DNA of 41,441 nucleotides from Thermus tengchongensis (GTDB lineage Bacteria > Deinococcota > Deinococci > Deinococcales > Thermaceae), in assembly GCF_021462405.1 (NCBI RefSeq), contig NZ_JAKEDU010000008.1, positions 51,510-92,950 of the forward strand, read 5' to 3'. The position numbers and the translations under genes are program-made. Position 1 is the first letter of the stretch. Every line of letters begins with the position of its first letter. Positions 1 through 7,729 of this stretch are shown piece by piece. A model generated the notes under the pieces. The model made no database searches, had not been told where the DNA came from, and worked only from the letters and a program-made list of their open reading frames with translations.

Positions 1-1158
1 GCTTTTAAGCCATGAAACCCGCCTTTTTAGCTCCTCGGGGTCGGTGAGGCCTTCCTTGTAAAGCCAGTGGGCAGCGATCCCGTACTCGGCCACGCGGTGC
101 ATCTTTTGGGTGCGGATCTGCACCTCCAGGGGAAGCCCTTCCAGGGCGATGACCGTGGTGTGGAGGGACTGGTAGCCGTTCGGCTTGGGCACGGCGATGT
201 AGTCCTTGACCCGCCCGGGGATGGGCTGCCAGAGGGCGTGGACCAGGCCCAGCACGTGGTAACAGACCTGCTTTTCCCTCAAGGCCCTTCCTTCCTCCGT
301 GAGGGCGGGCTTGGGGTCCAGGATGACCCGGACCGCCAAGAGGTCGTAGATCTGTTCCAGGGCCTTTCCCTCCCGCTCCATCTTCTTCCAGATGGAGTAG
401 AGGTGCTTGGGGCGGCCCGTCACCTCCAGGCCTTGGAGCTGGGCCTGGAGGAGTTCATCCTTCCTTAGGGCTTCCTCCAGGACCGCCATGGCCTTTCGGA
501 TGATCTGTTCCCGGGCCTCCTGGGTTTCCCGGATGCGGGAAAGAAGGGTGTGGTAGGCCTCGGGGTGGAGGTAGCGGAAGGAAAGGTCCTCCAGCTCCCA
601 CTTGAGCTGCCCCATCCCCAGGCGGTGGGCCAGGGGGGCGTAGATCTCCAGGGTTTCCTGGGCGATGCGCTTTTGCTTCTCGGGGGGCATATGCTCCAGG
701 GTGCGCAGGTTGTGCAGGCGGTCCGCCAGCTTCACGATGATGATGCGCACGTCCTCCGCCATGGCGATGAACATCTGGCGGAGGTCCTCGGCCCGTTTCT
801 CCTCCCCCTCGAGGTTGGCCAGTTTGTAGAGCTTGCTGACCTTGGTCTCCCCCTCCACCAGCCTGCGCACCCCTGGCCCAAAGCGCCTTTCCAGCTCCTC
901 GGGGGCCACCCCGCAATCCTCCAGGGTATCGTGGAGGAGGCCTGCCATCACGGTATCCGCATCCATGTGCAGGGAGGCCAGGATCTCCGCCACCGCCACC
1001 GGGTGGGTGATGTAGGGCTCCCCGCTTCTCCTGAGCTGGCCCCGGTGGGCCTCCTCGGCGAAAAGGTAGGCCTCCCGCACCTTTTCCCGCTCCCCTGCCG
1101 GGAGGTAGTCTAGGAGGGGTGCAAGCTTTTCCCAAAGAGCCGAGACGGATACCACCAT
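1..1158 (-). CDS. rel: Bifunctional (p)ppGpp synthetase/hydrolase (RelA/SpoT family), C-terminal part outside window
   Basis: The reverse strand is open from an ATG at 1158 to the window edge, giving 386 residues; the usual family length is about 720-750, so the TGS and ACT regions are missing. It makes and degrades the stringent alarmone (p)ppGpp in the cytoplasm. The HD hydrolase domain is intact: THPVAVA near residue 51 and HDTLED at 76-81, with VRIIIVKLADRLHNLRT following. The synthetase domain follows, with RPKHLYSIWKKM, DLLAVRVI, NGYQSLHTT and VQIRTQKMHRVAEYGIAAHW. The ATG is supported by an extended -10 (TGC-TACACT) five bases upstream. The gene lies just beyond the stop of the 773-aa coiled-coil gene on the same strand, but has its own promoter. 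Family assignment is near certain; rel is the usual name for a single bifunctional enzyme. Confidence 0.96.
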   Translation of the reverse strand, partial: MVVSVSALWEKLAPLLDYLPAGEREKVREAYLFAEEAHRGQLRRSGEPYITHPVAVAEILASLHMDADTVMAGLLHDTLEDCGVAPEELERRFGPGVRRLVEGETKVSKLYKLANLEGEEKRAEDLRQMFIAMAEDVRIIIVKLADRLHNLRTLEHMPPEKQKRIAQETLEIYAPLAHRLGMGQLKWELEDLSFRYLHPEAYHTLLSRIRETQEAREQIIRKAMAVLEEALRKDELLQAQLQGLEVTGRPKHLYSIWKKMEREGKALEQIYDLLAVRVILDPKPALTEEGRALREKQVCYHVLGLVHALWQPIPGRVKDYIAVPKPNGYQSLHTTVIALEGLPLEVQIRTQKMHRVAEYGIAAHWLYKEGLTDPEELKRRVSWLKS

Positions 1159-1192
1159 TCTTCAGTGTAGCACCCTTAGGAGGTGAGCTCCA
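1159..1192 (-). promoter_or_regulatory. Leaderless extended -10 promoter of rel
   Basis: Reading the minus strand, TACACT (1169-1164) is preceded by TGC, giving the extended -10 pattern TGnTAnnnT, and lies five bases before the rel ATG. A weak -35-like TGGAGC sits 17 bases further upstream (1192-1187), inside the 3' end of the coiled-coil gene. No Shine-Dalgarno sequence fits, so translation is probably leaderless. Confidence 0.55.
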
Positions 1193-3497
1193 TCAGGAAG
1201 GCGGACAAACTGGTTTTTTCCAGCAGGGCCACCAGGATGCGGCCCTTGCGGGGGGCCAGGACCAAGGCCTTCTCCCCCAGGAGGATGGCCGCAGGCCCCC
1301 GGGTCTGGCCCAGGCTTTTATCCAGCTGGTCCAGGGCCTGGACCAGGGCCTCCAGGGGCTCCCTGGGCAGGGGGAGGGCCTCCCCCAGGTAGCCCAGCAC
1401 CTCCACCCCGGGAAGGCGCAAGGGGGCGAGGTCCGCCTCCAGGTCCATGGGAGAGGGTGCCTCCGGTGCCTTTGCCTGGGTTGGGGTTCTGCCCTGGTCG
1501 AAGATTCCCAGGAGGGCCTCGAGGTCCTCGCCCTTGATCTCCTGGAGCACGGCCTTGGCGGCCTCCTGCTCCCTTTCCAGTTCCCGCAGGAGGGCCTCCA
1601 CCTGGCCCAGGGTCCTCTCCACCTGGAGGAGGCCTTGGGGTCCCAGCCGGGAAAGCTTTTCCTGGGCGCTTCTCAGCACCGGCAGAAGGGACCTCAGGCG
1701 GCGGCCCGTTTCGCTCTGGAACCCCTCGAGGCGGGCGTAAGCCTGGAAGAAGGCGGTGAGGCGCGTGGTGAGCTCCTCCCGCTTGGCCTCCATCCGCCGC
1801 TTCAAGGCCTCCAGGGCCCGGGCGATGGGGGTGGGATCAGGGAGGGGCTTGCCCTTTTCCTCGGCGATGGCCCGCAAGATCCCTTCCCCCCCGAAACCGC
1901 GGAAGCGCTCCGCCAGGGCCTGGAGGCGGGAGAGCTCCGAAAGGGCTTCCTGCCGAGCCTTGGCCCTGGCCTCCTCCAGGCTGGTTTGCAGGGCTCCCAG
2001 ATCGGGAAGGCTTCCTTGGGCTAGGAGGGTTTCCGCCTCGGCCACCTTTTCCTTAAGGCCCAGGGCCAGGGCCTCGGGCTTTAGGGCCTCCAGGGCCTTG
2101 GCTGCCTCGGCGAGCTTGGCCCTTAGGGCGGCCTCCTCCCCCTGGGCCTTGAGGAGCTCGGCATACCGGGCCCGCACCTCGGGCAGCCGTTGGGGAAGGG
2201 CTTCCAGGGGAAGCGCCCTCAATTCCTCCAGAAGGGGACGGAAGGCTTCTCCCTTTTCCTCCAGCTCCGCCACCAGGGCTTCCTTTTCCTGGAGGAGGCG
2301 CTTTTCCTCCTCCGCCTTGCGCTGGGCCTCCCCCTCCAGGCGCCTGAGCTCCTCCTCCAGGGGAACGAGGTCGGGGTAGCCTCCCTCCTCCAGGGTTTCC
2401 TCCGCCAGCTGCAAAGCCTGTTGCAGGGGGAGCTTGGCTTCCTCGGGCAGGGAAAGGAGGCGCAGGGTCTCCTGAAGCTGGATCAGGCGGGCCCGCTTTT
2501 CCGCCCGCAGGTTTTTCTCGGCCTCCTGGAAGGCTTCCTCCAGGGCCTTGAGCTTCTCCCCCACGGGGGTGCCCGCATCCAAAAGGGCCTGGACCTCGGC
2601 GAGGAGGGGGCTTACCGTGGCCCTTTCCACCAGGGGGGCGTAGCGGCTTAAGAGTTCCTCCAGCCTGCGTTTCTCCTCCTCCAACTCCAGGGCCAGGATC
2701 CGCTGGCTGGCCTCCTGGGACAGGGCCTCGAGGTCCACCAGAAGCTCCCCTTCCAGCTCGGAGGCCTCCTCCACGGTGAGGAAGACGTCGGTGGGATGGG
2801 AGGGTGTTTCCGCCTGGGGTGGGGTTTCCGGGGGAGTTTCCTGGGTTTCAAAGACGATCTCCGGCAGGGTGGGGGCCTTGACGGCGCTGGACTCCAGGAA
2901 CTTCCGTAGCTCCAGGGCCAGGCTCCGGGCCCGCTCCACCTCTGCCTGGGCCAGGATGCCCTCCCCCTGGGCCTGGCGTATGGTTTCCACCAGGCTCTCG
3001 AGCCTTCGCACCTTGGGCCCCCCCAGGTGGCGCACCCTTTCCAGGGCCTCCTCCAGGTGAGCCAGGTCCTTGGCCTGGCGCAGGAGGGCCTCCTCCAGCT
3101 TCTCCTCCAGGGCCTCCAAAAGCTCCTCTCCCTCCGCCAAAAGCCCGGGGTCTGGGGCCTGGCGCAGGCGGTTGACCAGGGCCCGGAGGCGGGCCACCTC
3201 CGGCCAGTCCACGTAGAGCCCGAAGCGCTTCAAGCCCTGCTCCAGCTTGGCCAGCCTGGTCCCTTGGTCTCCGATCTGGGCCAGCACCCCCTCCACCAGC
3301 CGCCGGGCCTCCTCCGGGCGCATGCGGGCCTGGAGCTCACGGTAGACCAAGCCCTTCAAGAGGTGAGCCCCATCCGCTGGGGTGAGCTCGGAAGGCCGTT
3401 TGCCCAGGCGCTTTAGCCCCTCCTCCAACACCGCTACGGCCCTGGTGCCTAGGTGAGGGTGGATGGCTTCCAGGATGGTTCCGTAGACGTCCAGCAT
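1176..3497 (-). CDS. Large coiled-coil protein of unknown function, downstream of mscS
   Basis: This is a 773-residue protein with no signal peptide and no membrane segment. After a short globular N-terminus (residues 1-110), about 500 residues are Glu/Leu/Arg/Ala-rich heptad-like sequence, broken near residues 205-235 by a Pro/Thr-rich linker (repeated TPPETPP-type residues). The last 60 or so residues change character: hydrophobic beta-like stretches such as PAAILLGEKALVLAP and GRILVALLEKTSL, weakly reminiscent of a Roadblock/LC7-type domain (a guess). The ATG follows a GGAG motif and lies 2 bases after the mscS stop, so the two are co-transcribed. I do not recognise the family. An SMC-like or scaffold role is conceivable, but no ATP-binding motif is present. 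Confidence 0.85.
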   Translation of the reverse strand: MLDVYGTILEAIHPHLGTRAVAVLEEGLKRLGKRPSELTPADGAHLLKGLVYRELQARMRPEEARRLVEGVLAQIGDQGTRLAKLEQGLKRFGLYVDWPEVARLRALVNRLRQAPDPGLLAEGEELLEALEEKLEEALLRQAKDLAHLEEALERVRHLGGPKVRRLESLVETIRQAQGEGILAQAEVERARSLALELRKFLESSAVKAPTLPEIVFETQETPPETPPQAETPSHPTDVFLTVEEASELEGELLVDLEALSQEASQRILALELEEEKRRLEELLSRYAPLVERATVSPLLAEVQALLDAGTPVGEKLKALEEAFQEAEKNLRAEKRARLIQLQETLRLLSLPEEAKLPLQQALQLAEETLEEGGYPDLVPLEEELRRLEGEAQRKAEEEKRLLQEKEALVAELEEKGEAFRPLLEELRALPLEALPQRLPEVRARYAELLKAQGEEAALRAKLAEAAKALEALKPEALALGLKEKVAEAETLLAQGSLPDLGALQTSLEEARAKARQEALSELSRLQALAERFRGFGGEGILRAIAEEKGKPLPDPTPIARALEALKRRMEAKREELTTRLTAFFQAYARLEGFQSETGRRLRSLLPVLRSAQEKLSRLGPQGLLQVERTLGQVEALLRELEREQEAAKAVLQEIKGEDLEALLGIFDQGRTPTQAKAPEAPSPMDLEADLAPLRLPGVEVLGYLGEALPLPREPLEALVQALDQLDKSLGQTRGPAAILLGEKALVLAPRKGRILVALLEKTSLSAFLMELTS

Positions 3498-3499
3498 CC

Positions 3500-4555
3500 C
3501 TACGCTCCTTTCTCCAGCCTAAGGGGTTCGCCGAAGTAGAGCTTTTGGTGGGGGTAGGGGATCTCGATCCCCTCCCGGTCCAGGCGGTTTTTGATGCGGC
3601 GGCGGAACTCCCGGGCCACCGCCCATTGCTGGGCGGGCTTGGTGTTGAAGAGGACGCGGATGACCACGGCGCTGTCGGCCAGCTCCTGCACCCCAAGGAC
3701 CTGGGGGGGCTCGGTGAACTTCTCCTGCCACTCGGGGTCTTGGAAGAAGCGCTCCACCTCGTCCTGGAAGACGGGGAGGACCCGCTCCAGGTCCTCCTTG
3801 TAGGCCACGCTCACGTCCACCACCGCCCGGGCCCACTCCTGGGTCATCACCGTCACCTGGCGCACCTCGGAGTTGGGGATGAAGTGGACCCGGCCCTCCA
3901 GGTCGCGGAGCACGGTGAGGCGCAGGTTGAAGCGCTCCACCACCCCCCCCACGCTCCCGATCTGCACGATGTCCCCCACCCCGTACTGGTCCTCCAGGAG
4001 GATGAAGAAGCCGTTGATGAAGTCCCGGATCAGGTTCTGGGCGGCGAAGCTGATGGCCAGGCCCGCCACCCCCGCCCCCGCCAGCAGGGCGGTGACGTTG
4101 AAGCCCAGGTTGGAAAGGAGGAAGAGCCCCCCCAGGGTGAGGATGGCCACCTTTAGCACCGAGTCGGCCACCGCCCTCAGGGTTTTGCGGCGCACCACTT
4201 CCCGGGTGAGCTCCCCTTCAGGCTCGGGGAGGCGGGCGAGGAGAAGGGGGATGAGGCGGTAGCCCAGGAAGGTGAGGCCCACCACCGCCAAAGCCGCCAG
4301 TCCCCGGCTTCCCAGCCACTGGGCGAGGGCCTTGCCCCAGGTGGCCAGGGGCTCCAGGGGCCAGGCGAGGGCGTGGGCCAGGTAGCTTAGGGCCAACAGG
4401 GCCACCACCCCCCACCAGAGGAAGCCCAGGGCCCGGAAGAAGCGGTCGTCCCGCTCCGTGGGGGTGAGGCGCCCTAGGGCGCTTAAGGCCCTGGCTCCGT
4501 AGCGGCCTAGAAGCCAGGCCAGGAGGAGGGCGAGGGCTACGTGTAGGGCCACCAT
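3500..4555 (-). CDS. mscS: MscS-family small-conductance mechanosensitive channel
   Basis: This 351-residue inner-membrane protein gates solute efflux on hypo-osmotic shock. Hydrophobic segments lie near residues 3-20, 42-65, 85-108 and 135-155. The pore helix follows at about 155-185, with the family signature GAGVAGLAISFAAQN and then the hinge into INGFFILLEDQYGVGDIV. The beta domain (VGGVVERFNLRLTVLRD, HFIPNSEV) and the alpha/beta C-terminal domain (about 245-345) complete the fold. The size suits YggB/YkuT-like members with one or two extra N-terminal helices. The ATG at 4555 lies six bases after a TATACT box, so it is leaderless. It heads a two-gene unit with the coiled-coil gene, and is divergent from hemQ with only 32 bp between the start codons. 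Confidence 0.95.
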   Translation of the reverse strand: MVALHVALALLLAWLLGRYGARALSALGRLTPTERDDRFFRALGFLWWGVVALLALSYLAHALAWPLEPLATWGKALAQWLGSRGLAALAVVGLTFLGYRLIPLLLARLPEPEGELTREVVRRKTLRAVADSVLKVAILTLGGLFLLSNLGFNVTALLAGAGVAGLAISFAAQNLIRDFINGFFILLEDQYGVGDIVQIGSVGGVVERFNLRLTVLRDLEGRVHFIPNSEVRQVTVMTQEWARAVVDVSVAYKEDLERVLPVFQDEVERFFQDPEWQEKFTEPPQVLGVQELADSAVVIRVLFNTKPAQQWAVAREFRRRIKNRLDREGIEIPYPHQKLYFGEPLRLEKGA

Positions 4556-4587
4556 GGTGGGAGTATATCCCCGGGTATATTGGGGGC
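4556..4587. promoter_or_regulatory. Divergent overlapping leaderless promoters, mscS / hemQ
   Basis: The 32-bp gap contains one -10 box per direction. TATACT (minus strand, 4567-4562) is followed by 6 bases and the mscS ATG. TATATT (plus, 4576-4581) is followed by 6 bases and the hemQ ATG. Between them is CCCCGGG, making the whole a near-palindrome. Any -35 for one gene would lie over the start codon of the other. No recognisable -35 hexamer is present for either. Confidence 0.6.
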
Positions 4588-5340
4588 ATGGGAGGTTATA
4601 TTCCTGAGCCCACCTTCACCCTCGAGGGCTGGCACATCCTCCACGACTTCCGCCGCCTGGACTATCCCGCTTGGTTTGCCGCTTCTCCCCAGGAGCGTCA
4701 GGCGGCCTGGGGGGAGCTTTCGGAAATCCTGGGGGAGTGGGAAAAGGTGGAGGCGGAGGGCAAAGGGTCCTTCGGCGTGTACCAGGTGATCACCCCCAAG
4801 GCCGACCTCCTCTTCCTGAACCTTAGGGAGAACCTGGATGCCCTCCTGGAGGTGGAGGCCAGGCTCAACAAGAGCCGTTTCGCCCGCTACTTAACCCCTG
4901 CCTACGGGTTTTACTCCGTGGTGGAGCTGGGGAGCCAGACGGGGCCTTTGGACCCCGAAGCCCCCTACATCAAGCCCCGCCTCACCCCCCAGGTGCCCAA
5001 GGGGGGGTATGTCTGCTTCTACCCCATGAACAAGCGCCGCCAGGGCCAGGACAACTGGTACCTGCTTCCCGCCCGGGAGAGGGCCGAGCTCATGAAGGCC
5101 CACGGGGAGACGGGCCGCAAGTACCAGGGGAAGGTCCTGCAGGTGATCAGCGGGGCCCAGGGCCTGGACGACTGGGAGTGGGGGGTGGACCTCTTCAGCG
5201 AGGACCCCATCCAGTTCAAGAAGATCGTCTACGAGATGCGCTTTGATGAGGTCTCCGCCCGCTTCGGGGAGTTCGGGCCCTTCTACGTGGGCAAATACCT
5301 CACCGCGGAGGCCCTGGCCCGCTTCCTGGAGGTGGTATGA
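4588..5340 (+). CDS. hemQ: Coproheme decarboxylase HemQ (chlorite dismutase family)
   Basis: The 250-residue length is typical of non-actinobacterial HemQ. The enzyme performs the last step of the coproporphyrin-dependent haem pathway, peroxide-driven decarboxylation of coproheme to haem b, in the cytoplasm. Visible hallmarks are the proximal haem ligand H172 in the MKAHGETGR motif, Y145 and K149 in CFYPMNKRR (the redox Tyr and substrate-contact Lys by comparison with Firmicutes HemQ), Q185 in KVLQVISGAQG, and the C-terminal DDWEWGVDLFSEDP and FDEVSARFGEFGPFYVG blocks. The start is set by the TATATT box six bases upstream. The stop overlaps the next gene by ATGA, so both are translated together. 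The assignment follows strong family knowledge; the older name chlorite dismutase does not imply chlorite activity. Confidence 0.95.
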   Translation: MGGYIPEPTFTLEGWHILHDFRRLDYPAWFAASPQERQAAWGELSEILGEWEKVEAEGKGSFGVYQVITPKADLLFLNLRENLDALLEVEARLNKSRFARYLTPAYGFYSVVELGSQTGPLDPEAPYIKPRLTPQVPKGGYVCFYPMNKRRQGQDNWYLLPARERAELMKAHGETGRKYQGKVLQVISGAQGLDDWEWGVDLFSEDPIQFKKIVYEMRFDEVSARFGEFGPFYVGKYLTAEALARFLEVV

Positions 5341-5825
5341 GGCTTTGGGCCTTTGGCCTCTTCCGGGTCTTGCCGGAATTCCGCCGCCTCGAGGCCGAGC
5401 TCCAGGAGCACCTTAAAGAGGAGTTCGCCCAGTTCCTGGCTCGCTGGCAGGAAAAGGAGGGCTTCCTCCAGGTCTACAGCCTGGTGGGGCTTTCCTCCGA
5501 GGCTGACTTCCTCCTCTGGCAGGGGGCCTCGCACCCCAAGGCCCTCCAGGCCCTGAGGAGGGAGATGCACCGCACCCGCCTCATGGGGTTTCTGGAGTCT
5601 GTGGCCCTTTACCTGGACCGGGGGGAGGGGGAGCCAGGGGAGGAGTCTCTGGCCCTTTTCCCCTTTGGCCTGGAGGTAGGCTCGCCCGAGGGAGCGAGGG
5701 TCTTCCAAGGGGAGGGGCTTTTGGCCCTCGAGGGGCCCTGGGAGGTGCTCTTTCCCCTGGCCCTGCGGGAAGGGGGGTACCTCGCCGCCCGGCGCACCCC
5801 CAGGGAGCTTCTGGACGAGCTTTAA
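5337..5825 (+). CDS. Small HemQ-linked protein resembling the N-terminal half of the chlorite dismutase fold
   Basis: A 162-residue protein that starts at the ATGA overlap with hemQ. Residues 1-96 read like the first ferredoxin-like half of a chlorite dismutase domain. LWAFGLFRVLP (strand) is followed by a long helix, then FLQVYSLVGLSSEADFLLW, close to the common family pattern of a Y-x-x-x-G-L-x-x-x-A-D strand-turn, then a helix HPKALQALRREMHRTRLMGF. HemQ at the matching place has FGVYQVITPKADLLFLNL. The second half (103-162) lacks the haem His, Tyr and Lys motifs. A catalytic role is therefore unlikely; a partner or chaperone of HemQ is possible but inferred only from context. Its stop codon overlaps the convergent gene's stop in the sequence TTAA. 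Confidence 0.8.
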   Translation: MRLWAFGLFRVLPEFRRLEAELQEHLKEEFAQFLARWQEKEGFLQVYSLVGLSSEADFLLWQGASHPKALQALRREMHRTRLMGFLESVALYLDRGEGEPGEESLALFPFGLEVGSPEGARVFQGEGLLALEGPWEVLFPLALREGGYLAARRTPRELLDEL

Positions 5826-6406
5826 AGGGAGGCCCAGAGGGCCAGACCCCCGAAGAGGAGAAGGCCCAGAAGCAGGGTGAGGAGGGCCGCCCGCCTCGTC
5901 TTGCGCAGGAAAAGGCCCAGGAACAGCCCGGTGAGGCTCACCAGGGCCAGGAAGAGGGCGGAAGCGTCCAAGGCCCACCGCCAGGCCCCCGGGGTGTCCC
6001 GGCCCTTGTGCAGGTCGTTTAAAGCGGCCACCAGGCCCGCCTCCGTGAGGGTCAGGGTGTAGGCCCCGCTCCTCGGGTCCACCTGGGCGTCGGCCCCGTA
6101 GCCGGGGGCGCGGAAGGAAAGCCACACCGCCCCCCCGCCCTCCCCGTGCTCCGCTACCCGGCCCCGCAGGCCCAAAGCCCGCAGGTCCTCCGCCAGGCGG
6201 AGCCAGTCCACGGCTTCCCCCTGCAGGTAAGGGGCTCCGGGAAGGGTGCCCGACGCCTTCCGCACCCGCCCCTCCCCGAACCACTCCGGGTGGTTCAGGG
6301 TGAGGCCGGTGAGGGCGAAGAAGAGGAGGGAGAGGAGGGCCAGCATGGAGAGGTAGAGGTGGAGGGTCCGGGCCCAGGCATAGAGCCGGGCCCGCAGGGG
6401 GCCCAC
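5822..6406 (-). CDS. PepSY-associated membrane protein (PepSY_TM_like type)
   Basis: A 194-residue protein with a GTG start at 6406, eight bases after the stop of the DUF2271 gene; the open frame continues further upstream but would overlap that gene. TM1 (about 16-36) contains the family-like block RTLHLYLSMLALLS and ends in LTGLTLNHPEWF. A soluble segment follows (about 45-125, with an ADAQVDPRSGAYTLT beta hairpin typical of PepSY folds). Two further helices are at about 135-160 and 170-192. H16 and H39 flank the first helix. Related proteins accompany extracytoplasmic redox and iron-uptake systems. It is the last gene of the apbE operon, whose context suggests the membrane part of a flavin-dependent electron-transfer module (inference). 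Confidence 0.8.
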   Translation of the reverse strand: MGPLRARLYAWARTLHLYLSMLALLSLLFFALTGLTLNHPEWFGEGRVRKASGTLPGAPYLQGEAVDWLRLAEDLRALGLRGRVAEHGEGGGAVWLSFRAPGYGADAQVDPRSGAYTLTLTEAGLVAALNDLHKGRDTPGAWRWALDASALFLALVSLTGLFLGLFLRKTRRAALLTLLLGLLLFGGLALWASL

Positions 6407-6413
6407 CCCACCC

Positions 6414-6953
6414 TTAGCCCTTCCGGCGGTAATCAAGGACCACCTCCTTGAGTTCCCCCTGGAGGGGGTAAGTCTTCTGGAAGGGCTTTTCCCCGATCTC
6501 CACCCTTTCCCGGAAGAGCTCGTAGGGGCCGTGCTCCCGGGCGTACTCCACGCACACGTAGTAGGTGCCCTGGGCCACTCCCCTTCCCCGGTCATCCCGC
6601 CCGTCCCAGGCCACGGCGTAGCGGCCGGGAGGGCGGGTGGGGCCGGAAAGGGTGCGCATCTTTTCCAGATCTGCCAGGCCGAAGTAGCGCCTCAGCTCGT
6701 TCCACCAGCGTTCCCCCTTCCCGGGCATGAGGAAGAGGGCCAGGGTCCGGACCAGGTTGCCCCGCTCGTCCTCCACGTAGGCCGCCACGTAGGGGGCCCG
6801 GTAGCGGAACCCCCCGCCCTCGTAGGCAAAGCGGACCTGAAGCTCCATACCCTCAGGCCAAGCCTTTCCTTGAGCCTTGGCGAGGCCTAGGACCAGGGCA
6901 CCCCCCAGGAGTTTTCTAAAAAGATTCCTGCGGCTATAGTAGCGTTTCAGCAT
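6414..6953 (-). CDS. Tat-exported DUF2271 family protein, possible flavinylation substrate
   Basis: A 179-residue protein. The ATG at 6953 is preferred because AGGAGGG lies five bases upstream; an in-frame ATG at 6968 exists without such a site. The N-terminus carries a twin-arginine signal (SRRNLFRKLLGGALVLGLA) ending near AQG, so the protein should be exported folded. The body matches the DUF2271 pattern: APYVAAYVEDERGNLVRTL, ERWWNELRRYF, SGPTRPPGRYAVAWDGRDD, GTYYVCVEYAREHG. The SGPT-RPPG segment (S103 to T106) resembles the S/T-G-A-T sites that ApbE esterifies with FMN, with Ala replaced by Pro. It overlaps the apbE end by 20 bases. DUF2271 membership is confident; the flavin idea is inference. 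Confidence 0.85.
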   Translation of the reverse strand: MLKRYYSRRNLFRKLLGGALVLGLAKAQGKAWPEGMELQVRFAYEGGGFRYRAPYVAAYVEDERGNLVRTLALFLMPGKGERWWNELRRYFGLADLEKMRTLSGPTRPPGRYAVAWDGRDDRGRGVAQGTYYVCVEYAREHGPYELFRERVEIGEKPFQKTYPLQGELKEVVLDYRRKG

Positions 6954-7722
6954 GATTCCCTCCTGCATGTGGGCCGGTGAGGGGGCCTTGGGGGGTCAAA
7001 AGAAGCCCCCGGGCGCCAAAGGCCTGAAGTACCGGGAAGCCTTCCGGGCCCAAAACGAAAAGGGCCTTGGCCAGGCCGTCGGCCAAAAGGGCGCTTGAAG
7101 CCTGGACCGTGGCCTGAAGGCCCTGGGCAGGTTGACCCACGCGGGGGTCCAGAAGGTGACGGCCCTTGTGGCGGATGCCGCTGGTGGCAACCCCGCCTTG
7201 TTCCAGGTGAAGAACGAAGATGGGCGGGGTGTTGTCGGGGCCGAGGGGCTGTTCCACCCCTACCTCCGCCTTCCCAGGGCCCAGGCGGGCCAGGTCCCCG
7301 CCCAGGTTCACCAGGGCGGACCGGGCCCCCGCCTGGATGGCCGCTTGGGTTGCTCGGTCGGCGATGTAGCCCTTGGCCAGGCCGTCCAAGTCCAGGGGAG
7401 CCAAGACCTCCACCTCATCTCCCCGGAAGCGCAAGGCTTCTCCGCCATGAAAAGGCGCCGGATGGAAGGCTCCTCCCGTGGCTTCCTGAAGGGCTAGGGC
7501 CGTGGCCAACACCTCCCGCATCTCCGGGCTCGGCCGACCTCCCCCTTGGCGGACCAGGCGGGTGAGCTCGCTTTCCCTGTGGCGGCTGAAGAGGCCCTCG
7601 AGCCTTTGCACTTCCCTCAGGATCGCCTGGAAGACCCTTTGCGCCTTCCACGGGGGTACGTGAACCTGAACCTCCAGGAAACTTCCCAGGATGCTTTCCC
7701 ACCTGGCCCCGTACCGGCCCAT
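6934..7722 (-). CDS. apbE: FAD:protein FMN transferase (ApbE family)
   Basis: The 262-residue product would transfer FMN from FAD to a Ser/Thr of target proteins. Recognisable motifs are LEGLFSRHRESEL (near 43-55), APLDLDGLAKGYIADRA (the catalytic/Mg-binding block, about 107-123), ARSALVNLGGDLARLG and GVATSGIRHKGRHLLDPRVGQPAQG, which corresponds to the conserved ATSG...HIIDPrTG-P region. Unlike most ApbE proteins it starts without a signal peptide or lipobox (MGRYGARWESILGSFLEVQ), so it is either cytoplasmic or exported with a partner. The ATG lies seven bases after TACCCT, itself placed next to a PhoB-type box. It leads the operon with the DUF2271 and PepSY-like genes, the likely substrate and electron partners. 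Confidence 0.92.
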   Translation of the reverse strand: MGRYGARWESILGSFLEVQVHVPPWKAQRVFQAILREVQRLEGLFSRHRESELTRLVRQGGGRPSPEMREVLATALALQEATGGAFHPAPFHGGEALRFRGDEVEVLAPLDLDGLAKGYIADRATQAAIQAGARSALVNLGGDLARLGPGKAEVGVEQPLGPDNTPPIFVLHLEQGGVATSGIRHKGRHLLDPRVGQPAQGLQATVQASSALLADGLAKALFVLGPEGFPVLQAFGARGLLLTPQGPLTGPHAGGNHAETLL

Positions 7723-7729
7723 GCCCTAA

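Noticed and set aside
1119..2024. 301-codon plus-strand frame opposite the coiled-coil gene
   Set aside because: Low-complexity Gln/Gly/Leu product, the mirror of a Glu/Leu-rich coiled coil; no promoter or start signal.
6407..6595. Longer N-terminus for the PepSY-like protein
   Set aside because: The extra frame lies inside the DUF2271 gene and is Arg/Ser/Thr-rich without homology; a GTG just after that gene's stop gives the correct membrane start.
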